A DNA stretch of 64,000 nt from an uncultured Alistipes sp. (GCA_944321965.1 CALUNH010000001.1:156572-220571); one strand, 5' to 3'; positions 9,193 to 18,955 are shown, counted from the first letter of the stretch. Notes: generated by a model not told the origin, from the letters alone. Numbers and translations are program-made.

Positions 9193-11865
9193 GTGAAACG
9201 CTTCATTATCACATTCATATTGCTGTACATCGGACTGGCCGTCACGGCCGGGAACCGGGTGGAGATCTTCACCCCCGGAATCCCGGTCGTGACCGGCCGC
9301 GAGTACGGCATCGTCACGGAGATCTGCATCGAATCGGACGGGCGGGCGGATACGCTCGACCGCATCGACCTTGCGGTGGCGGATCTCGACCCTGCCACGC
9401 TCCGCTCCGCACGCCTGGTCTACACGGGCACCATGTCGGCCGTCCGGTCGCGGACGACCTCCTACGTGCTCAAGGATCAGGGGAAGCGTCTGGGCGGCGG
9501 GCAGGCGCTCTACGCCGACAAGGGGTTCGGGATCGTGCAGGGTGTCGTCCACCCGGCGGAACCGGTCTTCGGGTTTCCGGTCGGCAAGACGCTCGTGAAG
9601 GGGCGCAACTACTTCCACATCAGCCTCGAAATCACGCCCCGCAACTTCGGGGAGCTGGCCCGGCCCTTCACGCTGCAGGTCGAGCGCGTGGTCGTGAACG
9701 GGAGCGCGTGCCCCCTCGACCGGCAGGGTGCCGCCTGTTCGCGCCCGGGCGTGAGCGTCCGCCAGCACGGCGACGACGGAGTCTGCGCCTACCGCATCCC
9801 GGGTCTGGTGACGACGAACGCCGGGACGCTGATCGGGGTCTACGACGTGCGCCATGCGTCGAGCCTCGACCTGCAGAACGACATCGACGTCGGGGTCAGC
9901 CGCAGCACCGACGGCGGTGTAAGCTGGGAACCGATGCGCATCGCCCTCGACATGGGCGAATGGGGCGGTCTGCCCGAAGCGCAGAACGGGGTCGGGGACC
10001 CGGCCGTCCTGGTGGACACGCAGAGCGGCGAGATCTTCATTCTGGCGGTCTGGACCCACGGCTGCGGAGGTGACCGGGCCTGGACGTCCGTCGGCGACGG
10101 GCTCGCCCCGGAAGAGACGGCGCAGCTGATGCTCACCTCCAGCCGGGACGACGGCCGGAGCTGGTCCGCACCGCGGAACATCACCCGGCAGATCAAGCAC
10201 CCGGAGTGGTTCCTGACGCTTCAGGGCCCGGGGCGGGGCATCTGCATGAAGGACGGCACGCTGGTCTTCCCGATCCAGTTCATCGGAGCCGACCGGATTC
10301 CCTGCGCCGGAATCATCTACAGCAAGGATCACGGCCAGACGTGGCACTTCCACACCCCGGCCCGGAGCAATACGACCGAATCGCAGGTCGCCGAGCTGCC
10401 CGACGGGTCGCTGATGCTCAACATGCGGGACAACCGCAAGACGGGCCGTGCGGTGAGCGTGACGAGCGACCTGGGCCGCACCTGGCGGGAGCATCCGTCG
10501 TCGGGCGGGCTGATCGAGCCGGTCTGCATGGCGAGCCTGCTGAGCATCCCGGCCGAGCGCAACGTGCTCGGGCGCGACCTGCTGCTCTTCTCGAACCCCG
10601 CGACGGCCAAGGGTCGGCACAGCATGACGATCCGCGTCAGCCTCGACGACGGATACACCTGGCTGCCGGAACACTCGCTGCTGCTCGATGCCGAGGAGAA
10701 CTGGGGCTATTCGTGCCTGACGCAGATCGACGCCGAACACATCGGCATTCTCTACGAAAGCAGCGTCTCGCAGATCCTTTTCCAGGCGGTCCGGCTGACG
10801 GATCTCGTCCGGGAAGAGCCGACGGAGCGGGTCCGTTTCGCGGCGATGCCGGAGATTCCCGCCACCGCGGAGGGTTACGCCGACGGGGTCTCGGCCGCCT
10901 GCTGCGGAGTTGCGGGCGGGCGGCTGATCGTGGCCGGAGGGGCCAATTTCCCCGGCGACCCGCTGGCCGCGGATGCGAAAAAGCGCTTCTACAGCGACAT
11001 CTGGATGATGGACCCCGGGGCTGCGACACCGGCGTGGCGCCACGCCGGAACGCTGCCCGACGAGGTGGCCCACGCGGCAAGCTACGTCTGCGGCGACCGG
11101 GTGATCGTAGCCGGAGGCGCGGGACCCGACGGATGTTCGGAGCGCGTGTACGCCCTTACGGTCAAGCGGAACCGGGTCGCAGTCACACCGCTGCCGCCGC
11201 TTCCCTTCCCGGTGGAGCAGGCCGCGGCGGCGCAGGTCGGGAACCGGCTCTTTCTGGCCGGAGGTCTGACCCCCGACGGTGCCAACGGAAAACTTCTGGT
11301 CTGCGACCTCGACGCCGGGGCCAGCTGGCGGGTGCTGGCCGAGCTTCCGGAACGCATGGTGCAGCCCCTTGCCGCCGCAACGCACGACGCCCTCTACCTC
11401 TGGGGCGGTTTCGATCCGGTGACGAAACGGTGCTCGGAGAAGGGGTATCGGCTGGACCTCGCCACGGGAAGCTGGCACCCGACGGCTCCGGTTCCGGAGG
11501 GTGCAACCCTCACGGGCGCCACGCTCCTCGGAGCCGACGCCGCGGGGGTCCTGGTCTCGGGAGGCGTGGACCGGAAACGCTTCGAATCGGGGCTGGCAGC
11601 CTCTGCCGCGGAGGAGCAGGCCGCCTACCTGGCGATGCCGCCCGCCCACTACGCCTTCAACAGCCGGATCCGCTACTTCCGCTTCGCCGACGAGACATGG
11701 CTGGAGTTGGGACGCTCGGGGCGCTGCGCCCTGGCGGGAGCCGCGGCCGCCACGGACCGCGACAGCGGAGTGCACTACCTCGTCGGCGGGGAGATCAAAC
11801 CCCGGGTCAGAAGCCCGAAAATCTGGAAAATAGAAGTTTATGGAATCCCTGAAAAGACAAAATAG
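9193..11865 (+). CDS. Fused exo-sialidase / N-acetylneuraminate mutarotase (GH33 + NanM-type kelch)
   Basis: An 890-residue two-enzyme protein starting at GTG. A signal peptide (about 1-20) is followed by a beta-rich sialidase-associated N-terminal domain (to about 185) and a GH33 propeller (about 190-540) with YRIPGLV and Asp-boxes STDGGVSWE, SRDDGRSWS, SKDHGQTWH, TSDLGRTWR and SLDDGYTWL. From about 550 to the end it becomes a cyclically permuted mutarotase/kelch protein (EGYADGVSAACCG, IVAGGANFPGDPLA, LFLAGGLTPDG, LYLWGGFDP, YLVGGEI). NanM-type enzymes convert alpha-Neu5Ac, the direct product of GH33 hydrolysis, to the beta anomer. The fusion therefore joins release and anomerisation, most likely in the periplasm because a plain signal peptide without a lipobox is seen. 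The reading frame is continuous across the junction. The 3' end overlaps the transporter gene by 26 bp. Confidence 0.87.
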   Translation: MKRFIITFILLYIGLAVTAGNRVEIFTPGIPVVTGREYGIVTEICIESDGRADTLDRIDLAVADLDPATLRSARLVYTGTMSAVRSRTTSYVLKDQGKRLGGGQALYADKGFGIVQGVVHPAEPVFGFPVGKTLVKGRNYFHISLEITPRNFGELARPFTLQVERVVVNGSACPLDRQGAACSRPGVSVRQHGDDGVCAYRIPGLVTTNAGTLIGVYDVRHASSLDLQNDIDVGVSRSTDGGVSWEPMRIALDMGEWGGLPEAQNGVGDPAVLVDTQSGEIFILAVWTHGCGGDRAWTSVGDGLAPEETAQLMLTSSRDDGRSWSAPRNITRQIKHPEWFLTLQGPGRGICMKDGTLVFPIQFIGADRIPCAGIIYSKDHGQTWHFHTPARSNTTESQVAELPDGSLMLNMRDNRKTGRAVSVTSDLGRTWREHPSSGGLIEPVCMASLLSIPAERNVLGRDLLLFSNPATAKGRHSMTIRVSLDDGYTWLPEHSLLLDAEENWGYSCLTQIDAEHIGILYESSVSQILFQAVRLTDLVREEPTERVRFAAMPEIPATAEGYADGVSAACCGVAGGRLIVAGGANFPGDPLAADAKKRFYSDIWMMDPGAATPAWRHAGTLPDEVAHAASYVCGDRVIVAGGAGPDGCSERVYALTVKRNRVAVTPLPPLPFPVEQAAAAQVGNRLFLAGGLTPDGANGKLLVCDLDAGASWRVLAELPERMVQPLAAATHDALYLWGGFDPVTKRCSEKGYRLDLATGSWHPTAPVPEGATLTGATLLGADAAGVLVSGGVDRKRFESGLAASAAEEQAAYLAMPPAHYAFNSRIRYFRFADETWLELGRSGRCALAGAAAATDRDSGVHYLVGGEIKPRVRSPKIWKIEVYGIPEKTK

Positions 11866-13087
11866 CATTTATCCCTGGATCGTCGTGGGCCTGCTGTGGG
11901 TCGTTGCGCTGCTGAACTACATGGACCGGCAGATGCTCTCCACGATGAAGGAGGCCATGCAGATCGACATTGCCGAGCTGACTACGGCCACGAATTTCGG
12001 CCGCCTGATGGCCGTATTCCTCTGGATCTACGGCTTCGTAAGCCCCTTCGCCGGGGCCGTTGCCGACCGGATCAGCCGCAAATGGCTGATCGTCGCCTCG
12101 CTGCTGGTGTGGTCGCTGGTCACCTGGATGATGGGCTACTGCACGACCTTCGGGCAGCTCTACTGGCTGCGGGCCCTGATGGGCGTGAGCGAAGCGCTCT
12201 ACATCCCGGCAGCCCTCTCGCTGATCGCCGACTACCACACGGGACGCTCGCGCAGCTTCGCCATCGGCATCCACATGACAGGCCTCTATCTGGGGCAGGC
12301 TCTGGGCGGATTCGGAGCCACGATCGCCGAGAACCACTCCTGGCAGGCGACCTTCCACTGGTTCGGCATCATCGGCATCGCCTATGCCTTCCTCCTGATC
12401 CTGTTCCTGCACGAAAAAAAGAGCCCCGAACCGGCTCCGGCCGCCGCAACCGACCCGCAACCGGCCCGCATTCCCTTCCTGAAGGGTTTCACGCTGCTTC
12501 TGACGAACATCTCGTTCTGGGTCATCCTCTTCTTCTTCGCCTCCGTTTCGCTGCCGGGCTGGGGTACGAAAAACTGGCTGCCGACGCTCTTCGCCGAGAG
12601 CCTCGGAGTGCCGATGTCGGCCGCGGGCCCGATCTCCACGATCACGATCGCCTTCTCGTCCTTCCTCGGCGTGATGATCGGCGGACCGCTCTCCGACCGC
12701 TGGGTGAGCCGCAACCTGCGCGGACGGGTCTACACGAGCGCCATCGGGCTGGGAATGATGATCCCGGCGCTGATTCTCGTCGGACTCGGGAAAGGGATGT
12801 TCTGCGCCGTGGGCGCCGGGCTCTTCTTCGGCATCGGCTACGGCATGTGGGACACGAACAACATGCCGATCCTGTGTCAGTTCGTCTCCTCGAAGCTCCG
12901 CGCCACGGCCTACGGCATCATGAACATGATCGGCGTACTCTCCGGAGCGGGATGTACGGTACTGCTCGGGAAGTGGGCCGACGGCGGCAACCTCGGCGTA
13001 GCCTTCGCCGTGCTGGGCGTCGTGACGCTCCTCGCCCTGCTCTCGCAGCTCCTCTTCCTGAAACCCACGACAGACGACATGCCCTGA
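11840..13087 (+). CDS. nanT: MFS permease, probable sialic acid transporter (NanT-like)
   Basis: A 415-residue major facilitator with about 12 hydrophobic segments. MFS signatures appear in the first half (NYMDRQMLS, then GAVADRISRKW in the loop after the second helix) and after the central cytoplasmic loop, which is Pro/Ala-rich near residues 195-210. It would carry Neu5Ac from the periplasm across the inner membrane. The ATG lies inside the end of the preceding sialidase-mutarotase gene (26-bp overlap), so translation is probably coupled. It is the MFS type used by Bacteroidetes nan clusters. The substrate is inferred from the operon, not from binding residues. Confidence 0.82.
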   Translation: MESLKRQNSIYPWIVVGLLWVVALLNYMDRQMLSTMKEAMQIDIAELTTATNFGRLMAVFLWIYGFVSPFAGAVADRISRKWLIVASLLVWSLVTWMMGYCTTFGQLYWLRALMGVSEALYIPAALSLIADYHTGRSRSFAIGIHMTGLYLGQALGGFGATIAENHSWQATFHWFGIIGIAYAFLLILFLHEKKSPEPAPAAATDPQPARIPFLKGFTLLLTNISFWVILFFFASVSLPGWGTKNWLPTLFAESLGVPMSAAGPISTITIAFSSFLGVMIGGPLSDRWVSRNLRGRVYTSAIGLGMMIPALILVGLGKGMFCAVGAGLFFGIGYGMWDTNNMPILCQFVSSKLRATAYGIMNMIGVLSGAGCTVLLGKWADGGNLGVAFAVLGVVTLLALLSQLLFLKPTTDDMP

Positions 13088-13095
13088 GACACACC

Positions 13096-15195
13096 ATGAA
13101 ACGCAGTCTGTTTTTCCTTTTTTGCCTGCTCGGCCTTCCGGCTGCAGTGTCGCAGGCCGCCGAACCGCCCCTGCGGGTCGCCTGCATCGGCAACAGCATC
13201 ACCTACGGCTCGGGAATCGCCGACCGGGAACGCGACTCCTACCCGGCGGTTCTGCAACGTCTGCTGGGCAACGGCTACATCGTGGAAAATTTCGGAAAAC
13301 CCGGCGCGACGCTGCTCCTGCGGGGCCACCGCCCCTATCTGCAACAGGAGGAGTTCCGCCGGGCGATGGACTTCCGGGGCGACATTGCGGTCATCCACCT
13401 CGGCATCAACGACACCGATCCGCGGGACTGGCCCAACTACCGCGACGATTTCGTCGGGGACTACCTGACGCTGATCGACTCGCTGCGGGCCGCGAATCCG
13501 CGGGTGCGGGTGCTCATCGCGCGGATGACGCCGCTGACGCACGAACACCGCCGCTTCCGCTCCGGAACCCGGCAGTGGCACGAGGAGATTCAGGCGGCAA
13601 TCGGGATCGTCGCCCGGGCCGCCGGGGCCGAGCTCATCGATTTCCACACGCCGCTGTATCCCCATCCGGACCTCTTCCCGGACGCCGTGCACCCCGACGA
13701 ACAGGGGGCCCGCATCCTGGCCCGGACGGTCTATTCGGGGATTACGGGCGACTGCGGAGGGCTTCGGATGGGGATTCTCTACTCCGACAACATGGTCCTG
13801 CAACGCGGCGTTCCGCTGGAGATTCACGGCATGGCGAATGCCCGCGAGACGGTGAGCGTGCGCCTCAACGGACAGCGGCGCAAGACCCGGGCCTCCGCCA
13901 CGGGACACTGGAGCGTGCGTCTCGATCCGATGGAGGCCGCCGAGGGGCTGACCCTCGAAATCGCCACGCCGCACCGCCGCCTCACCTACCGCAACGTCGC
14001 AGTAGGCGAAGTGTGGCTCTGCTCCGGGCAGTCCAACATGCAGTTCCGCGTCGCGTCGAGCCGCGACCCGCTCGACACGGCGGCCTTCACCAACCCGTCG
14101 CTGCGCCTCTTCGACATGAAGGGACGCTGGGAGACCAACGACGTCGCCTGGCCGCAGGCGGTCACGGATTCGGTGGCCCGGCTGGCATACTTCGCCCCGA
14201 CCGTCTGGCAGCCCGGCACCCGGGAAGGGATTCTGCGCTTCTCGGCCGTGGGCTACGCCTTTGCGCGGATGCTGCAGGACAGCCTGCAGGTACCCGTCGG
14301 AGTCATCTGCAATGCGGTCGGGGGTTCGACGGCCGAGTCCTGGATCGACCGCCATACGCTGGAGTGCGCATTCCCGGACATCCTCACCGACTGGCTGCAG
14401 AACGACTTCATCCAGGAGTGGGCCCGCCAGCGGGCCGCCCGGAACATGAGCCGCTCGACCGCCCGCCACAAACGCCATCCCTACGAGCCGTGCTACCTCT
14501 TCGAGTCGGGCATCCTGCCGCTCGACCGTTACCCGATCCGGGGCGTCATCTGGTACCAGGGCGAGTCGAACGCCCACAACTTCGAGGCGCACGAACGGCT
14601 GTTCAAACTGCTGGTCGGGAGTTGGCGGACCTATTGGAACAACGACGCGATGCCCTTCTACTACGTGCAACTGTCGAGTCTGAGCCGGCCGTCGTGGCCG
14701 TGGTTCCGCGACAGCCAGCGCCGTCTGCTCGCGGAGCTGGACCACACGGGGATGGCCGTGAGCCTCGACCGGGGCGATTCGCTGGATGTCCACCCGCGCC
14801 GCAAGGCCGACATCGGGCACAGGCTGTGCCGCTGGGCGCTGAACCGCGACTACGGATTCGACCTGCTGCCTTCGGGGCCGCTGTTCCGGAGCGCCGCGGA
14901 GAAGGAGGGCGGCGTGGAGGTCGTCTTCGACTATGCCGAAGGGCTGAAAACCGCCGACGGCGACGCCATCCGCGGCTTCGAACTGGCCGGTGCGGACTGC
15001 CTCTTCCACCCCGCCGCAGCCACCATCCGCGGCAACCGGGTATACCTCCATTCGCCGGAGGTCCCCCACCCCGTCCATGTCCGCTACGCCTGGGCGCCCT
15101 TCACGCGGGCGAACCTCGTCAACCGGGACGACCTCCCGGCTTCGACCTTCCGGGCCGAAATCGGTACCGGAATCTCCCCGCAGCAACAGAAGTGA
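13096..15195 (+). CDS. nanS: Sialate O-acetylesterase with two esterase domains (NanS-like)
   Basis: A 699-residue secreted esterase. A signal peptide (1-22, MKRSLFFLFCLL) leads into an SGNH-hydrolase domain (about 25-215) with CIGNSITYG, HLGINDT and DAVHPDEQG supplying Ser, the Asn block and the Asp-His pair. A second, SASA-type domain follows (about 220-690) with LCSGQSNMQF, WYQGESNA and a DVHPRRKADIGH motif. O-acetyl groups on sialic acid block sialidases, so this enzyme would prepare mucin sialic acid for the two sialidases encoded upstream. It starts 8 bp after nanT, ends the operon, and is followed by a clear terminator. Both catalytic sets look intact. Confidence 0.9.
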   Translation: MKRSLFFLFCLLGLPAAVSQAAEPPLRVACIGNSITYGSGIADRERDSYPAVLQRLLGNGYIVENFGKPGATLLLRGHRPYLQQEEFRRAMDFRGDIAVIHLGINDTDPRDWPNYRDDFVGDYLTLIDSLRAANPRVRVLIARMTPLTHEHRRFRSGTRQWHEEIQAAIGIVARAAGAELIDFHTPLYPHPDLFPDAVHPDEQGARILARTVYSGITGDCGGLRMGILYSDNMVLQRGVPLEIHGMANARETVSVRLNGQRRKTRASATGHWSVRLDPMEAAEGLTLEIATPHRRLTYRNVAVGEVWLCSGQSNMQFRVASSRDPLDTAAFTNPSLRLFDMKGRWETNDVAWPQAVTDSVARLAYFAPTVWQPGTREGILRFSAVGYAFARMLQDSLQVPVGVICNAVGGSTAESWIDRHTLECAFPDILTDWLQNDFIQEWARQRAARNMSRSTARHKRHPYEPCYLFESGILPLDRYPIRGVIWYQGESNAHNFEAHERLFKLLVGSWRTYWNNDAMPFYYVQLSSLSRPSWPWFRDSQRRLLAELDHTGMAVSLDRGDSLDVHPRRKADIGHRLCRWALNRDYGFDLLPSGPLFRSAAEKEGGVEVVFDYAEGLKTADGDAIRGFELAGADCLFHPAAATIRGNRVYLHSPEVPHPVHVRYAWAPFTRANLVNRDDLPASTFRAEIGTGISPQQQK

Positions 15196-15274
15196 CCGGA
15201 CCTTCCGCGCCCTCGGGGCAAGGAATCCGGGTGATACGACCCGATGGAAATTGCGGAAAACCGTCCAAACGAAG

Positions 15275-15309
15275 CGGAGGCCCGGAACAATCCGAGCCTC
15301 CGTTTTTTT
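15275..15309 (+). terminator. Intrinsic terminator of the nan operon
   Basis: A 7-bp perfect stem (15275-15281 with 15296-15302, CGGAGGC/GCCTCCG) is followed directly by seven T residues on the + strand. It lies 80 bp after the nanS stop and before the convergent rhamnosidase gene. On the minus strand no T tract follows, so it serves the nan operon only. Confidence 0.85.
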
Positions 15310-15336
15310 GCGAAAGACAGAAGGGGCAGGCTTCCG

Positions 15337-17967
15337 TCAGAGGGTGAATTCATGCACGCCGCCGCCGACCGAGGCAATCGTCTTCCCGTCGATGCGGACC
15401 TCGCCCGTCGTCCCGACCGGAAGGGTCACCTTCAGCAAGACCTTGCCGCCCTTGCGGTGCCACTCCGAACGGATCTCGCCCCGGACCGAACGGTAGGAGG
15501 CTCCGGCCCAGTCGAGCTCCCCGACGAAGTGCGGGGCAAAAACGACGTGTCCGAATCCGGGGGCCTGCGGGTCGAAATTGATCCCCGCCAGGTCGTTGAC
15601 ATACCAGGCCGCCACATCGCCCAGGAAAACGTGGTCGATCGAGGCGTCACGCCACTCGGGTGACAGCACCCACGTCTCGGCCAGCGTCGTGAAGCCCTGC
15701 TTGACCCACCAGCCCCACGACGGAGCCTCGGTCTTCGCAGCCATCCGGCAGGCCGTCTCGACATGTCCGTAGCGGGTCAGCATTCTCAATACGGTTTTAC
15801 TGCCGATGGTTCCGAAATCCAGGAAACAGTCATTGGCGACGATCATCTCATTGAGGTTGTCGGCCACCCGCTGCGCCTCCGCCTCGGGGACGATCCCCAG
15901 GTAGAGCGCCACGCCCTGCGCCGCCTGCGAGCCGTTGGCGTAGAGGCCCCGTTCGGCATCGTAATACTTCGCGTTGATCAAATCGCGCAACTCGGCGGCC
16001 TTCCGTGCGTAGCGGCCTGCGTCCCGGCCCAGAAGTTCGGCGAAGCGCGCCATCAGCACCTGATCGTAATAGTAGTAGCAGGTCGACGTGTAGTCGGTCG
16101 GGGTCGAGGTCCGGTACGAGAGCCAGTCGCCGATTCCGTAGGTCACGCTCCCGTCGGCCTCCTCACGCGCGGCCAGGAAATCCAGATAACGCTCGCAGAG
16201 GGGCCACATCTTCTCGATCGGGCGCAGATCGCCGTAATAGTTGTAGAGCGTATAGGGGATGATGAAGGCCGAAGCGTCCCACACGGGGCCGATCCAGTCG
16301 TCGTAACCCCACCCGGCCGTGGGGATGATTCCCGAAATACGTCCTTCGGGGGTCTGGTTGTCGATGAAGTCGTCGAGCCACTTCTCGTAGAAGGTGATGC
16401 CGTCGTAGTTGAGCAGGGCCATCTCCAGCGCCAGGCTGGCATCGGCCGTCCAGCCGTTCTTCTCCCGCTGCGGGCAGTCCGTGGGAATCGACATGAGGTT
16501 GTTCAGGTAGCTCTGGCGCGTCATCTCCCAGATGCGGTTGAGAAGCGGATTCGAGCAGGCAAACTCCCCGACCGGCTCCACGTCGGTGTGCATGGCGAGC
16601 GCCGTAAGGCTCCCGGCATCCAGTTTCAGCGGGGTGCTCGACACGAGCTCCACATAGCGGAAACCGTGGTAGGTGAAATCCGGTGTCCAGCACTCCCGCT
16701 CCCCGCCGCGCAGCACGTAGGTGTCGGTCTGGAAGGAGTAGCCCGGGCGGGCGTGGAAATAGATGTCGATGTTGCGCATCTCGATACGCCCCGAAGGCTG
16801 GAGCAGCTCCCCGTGGGTCAGGGAGATCCTCGTACCGCGTTCGCCCTCGACCGCAAGGCGGCAGACGCCCGAGATGTTGGTCCCGAAGTCGAAGACCCAG
16901 ACCGTATCGCCGAACGACCGCACCTCGACGGGCGCCAGTTCGCGGGTCGCCCGGATCGGCGGCATCGCCTGCGCCTTCAGCCGCGGCGAGGGGGCTCCGA
17001 CCTCCACGGCCTGCGCCCACGCAGCGTCGTCGAAGCCCGGACGGTCCCAGCCGGGGATCTCCCGCCGGGCATCGTAGGTATCGCCGCTGTAAATGTCGTT
17101 GGAGAGGTAAGGCCCGTCGGCCGAGGTCCGCCACGAGGCGTCGGAGCAGACCACTTCGTGCCCACCGTCGGCGTAGTCGATATGGAGTTCGCAGAGCATC
17201 CGGGCGCGGTTGCGCCAGCGGGCATTCTCGAAATTCCACACCGAAAGGGGCTGGAGGGCGTTGTAGAAACCGTTTCCGAGGACGGCGGCAAGGACGTTCT
17301 CCCCTTCGCGGAGCAGCGGCGTCACATCGTGCACCGCATAGAGATTGCGGCGGTCGTAGTGCGTGTAGCCGGGGTCGAGGCGGTTATCGGAGACGGGTTC
17401 ACCGTTCAGGGAGAATTTGCCGTAGGCCGCAGCCGAGGCGTAGAGCCGGGCGCGGACGACGCCCTCCTTCACCGGGAAGGAGCGGCGGAACATCGGAGCC
17501 GGGACGCAATCGCGGCCGCAGGAGTCCGTGATCCAGCGGGCCTGCCATTCGGAGCTCTCCAGCAGGGCGGTCTCGAACGTCGCGACGGGCGAGACGAAAC
17601 GCTCCCCGGCCTCGTTCCAGGCCTCCACGCGCCACCAATAGGCGGTCCGGGACTTCAGCGCCCCGTCGGCAGGCATCACGGCCTGCGGGCGTTCCGCGGC
17701 GATCTTCCCCGAATCCCAGATATCGGGATCGTCGAGTTTTCCGGGGTCCGTCGCCACACAAAGGCGGCAGGCGGCCTGCATGAACTCCGCTCCGCCCGCA
17801 TAGGCCCACGTAAAGCGCGGCGAAGGGGTATCGATGCAAAGGGGTGAGACCTGGTATTCGCAACGCAGGTCGCCGATGGCGACCCGGCATCCGCAGGAGA
17901 CGGACACCAACGTCAGGCAGCCGAGCAAGAGCCCATACCCGGCCTTTCGGATCATTTCAACATTCAT
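15337..17967 (-). CDS. Alpha-L-rhamnosidase (GH78), lipoprotein
   Basis: An 876-residue glycoside hydrolase releasing terminal L-rhamnose from plant or bacterial glycans. A lipoprotein signal peptide ends in LVSVSCG. The order is the usual one for GH78: an N-terminal fibronectin-like region (TPSPRFTWAY), the Bac_rhamnosid_N beta domain (ARLYASAAAYGKFSLNG, DPGYTHYDRRN), a jelly-roll domain, then the (alpha/alpha)6 catalytic domain with the signature DCPQREKNGW carrying the acidic residues, and a C-terminal beta domain. The start at 17967 gives the cleanest signal peptide; an in-frame ATG at 17955 is the alternative. The gene lies 37 bp downstream of the AraC regulator on the same strand. The pair diverges from the rhamnose catabolic operon, so it probably feeds that pathway. 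Confidence 0.92.
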   Translation of the reverse strand: MNVEMIRKAGYGLLLGCLTLVSVSCGCRVAIGDLRCEYQVSPLCIDTPSPRFTWAYAGGAEFMQAACRLCVATDPGKLDDPDIWDSGKIAAERPQAVMPADGALKSRTAYWWRVEAWNEAGERFVSPVATFETALLESSEWQARWITDSCGRDCVPAPMFRRSFPVKEGVVRARLYASAAAYGKFSLNGEPVSDNRLDPGYTHYDRRNLYAVHDVTPLLREGENVLAAVLGNGFYNALQPLSVWNFENARWRNRARMLCELHIDYADGGHEVVCSDASWRTSADGPYLSNDIYSGDTYDARREIPGWDRPGFDDAAWAQAVEVGAPSPRLKAQAMPPIRATRELAPVEVRSFGDTVWVFDFGTNISGVCRLAVEGERGTRISLTHGELLQPSGRIEMRNIDIYFHARPGYSFQTDTYVLRGGERECWTPDFTYHGFRYVELVSSTPLKLDAGSLTALAMHTDVEPVGEFACSNPLLNRIWEMTRQSYLNNLMSIPTDCPQREKNGWTADASLALEMALLNYDGITFYEKWLDDFIDNQTPEGRISGIIPTAGWGYDDWIGPVWDASAFIIPYTLYNYYGDLRPIEKMWPLCERYLDFLAAREEADGSVTYGIGDWLSYRTSTPTDYTSTCYYYYDQVLMARFAELLGRDAGRYARKAAELRDLINAKYYDAERGLYANGSQAAQGVALYLGIVPEAEAQRVADNLNEMIVANDCFLDFGTIGSKTVLRMLTRYGHVETACRMAAKTEAPSWGWWVKQGFTTLAETWVLSPEWRDASIDHVFLGDVAAWYVNDLAGINFDPQAPGFGHVVFAPHFVGELDWAGASYRSVRGEIRSEWHRKGGKVLLKVTLPVGTTGEVRIDGKTIASVGGGVHEFTL

Positions 17968-18004
17968 CGGGTTTTCGTATTTTTGGGGATGATGGTTTGT
18001 TTTT

Positions 18005-18955
18005 TCACGTTTCGGGAACTTTGTCAACCGGCACCTCCACACAGGGGTCGCGTCCGACCCCGAAACGGGTGCGGTACTCGACGGGCGTCATGCGCAGGTG
18101 GCGGCGGAAGAGATTCGAGAAATAGGAGGCGTCGACGCAGTTGATCCGGAAGGCGATCTCCTTGATGCTCAGCGAGGTCCCCGACAGCAGACGGCAGGCC
18201 TCCTGCAGCCGGAGCTGCTGCATGTAGCGAGCCGGGGAGATGTTCGTGTAGTCGCGGAACATCTTCCGGAACCACGAATAGCTCATGTTCACGCGCCGGG
18301 CAACCTCTTCGGGCGAGATGCCGGTCAAAAACTCCTCGCGCATGATCCGCCGGGCGCGGTCGATCTGCCCGACGATCTCCTGCGACACGAACTGGTGGTT
18401 CGTATGGTAATACATCGCCATGCCCAGGAGCAGGTTGGCAATCCCGGCCAGGTACTGCTGATAGGAGGAGCGTTCGTCCTCGGCCACCTCGCGGGCCTTG
18501 TCGTAGAGGTCGACCATCTCTTCGCGGACCCCGACGCGGAAGATTTCGAGTTCGTCGTCGAAGAAGTCGTTGCGGAACCGCGCGTCGACGTTCGGTCCCC
18601 GGAATCCGATCCAGCACTCGTGCCACCCGGTTTCACGGTCGGGCATATAGCTGTGCCAGCGATTGGGGCGCAACAGAATCATATCTCCGGCTCCGACTTC
18701 GATCCGCTCCCGCGAACGACCGTAGAAGACACCTCGGCCCGAAGTGATATAGAGCAATTGATAACTTTCCAGAATCCGGCCTTTTCCAACATCAAAATAG
18801 AAACCCGAAGGGTGTCCCACCCGCAGCGGATAGACCTCGTATCCGGGCGGCACGGTCTCACTCCCGACGGTATCGACGGTAATGCCCCACATCTGGTCCT
18901 TATCGCTGTTCAACAGATATTTATATCCGCTTTCAGGTTTCATTCGCAAGGTCAT
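18005..18955 (-). CDS. AraC-family regulator of the rhamnose genes (RhaR-like)
   Basis: A 316-residue regulator with an N-terminal cupin-like sensor domain (about 30-115; HPSGFYFDVG, GAGDMILLRPNRWH) and a C-terminal AraC double helix-turn-helix (about 210-305; SPEEVARRVNMSYSWFRKMF, then IKEIAFRINCVDASYFSNLF). It is transcribed away from rhaB with a 164-bp shared promoter region and just upstream of the rhamnosidase. In B. thetaiotaomicron an AraC protein (RhaR) activates the equivalent operon in response to L-rhamnose; the same job is inferred here. The ATG at 18943 is an alternative start. Confidence 0.85.
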   Translation of the reverse strand: MTLRMKPESGYKYLLNSDKDQMWGITVDTVGSETVPPGYEVYPLRVGHPSGFYFDVGKGRILESYQLLYITSGRGVFYGRSRERIEVGAGDMILLRPNRWHSYMPDRETGWHECWIGFRGPNVDARFRNDFFDDELEIFRVGVREEMVDLYDKAREVAEDERSSYQQYLAGIANLLLGMAMYYHTNHQFVSQEIVGQIDRARRIMREEFLTGISPEEVARRVNMSYSWFRKMFRDYTNISPARYMQQLRLQEACRLLSGTSLSIKEIAFRINCVDASYFSNLFRRHLRMTPVEYRTRFGVGRDPCVEVPVDKVPET

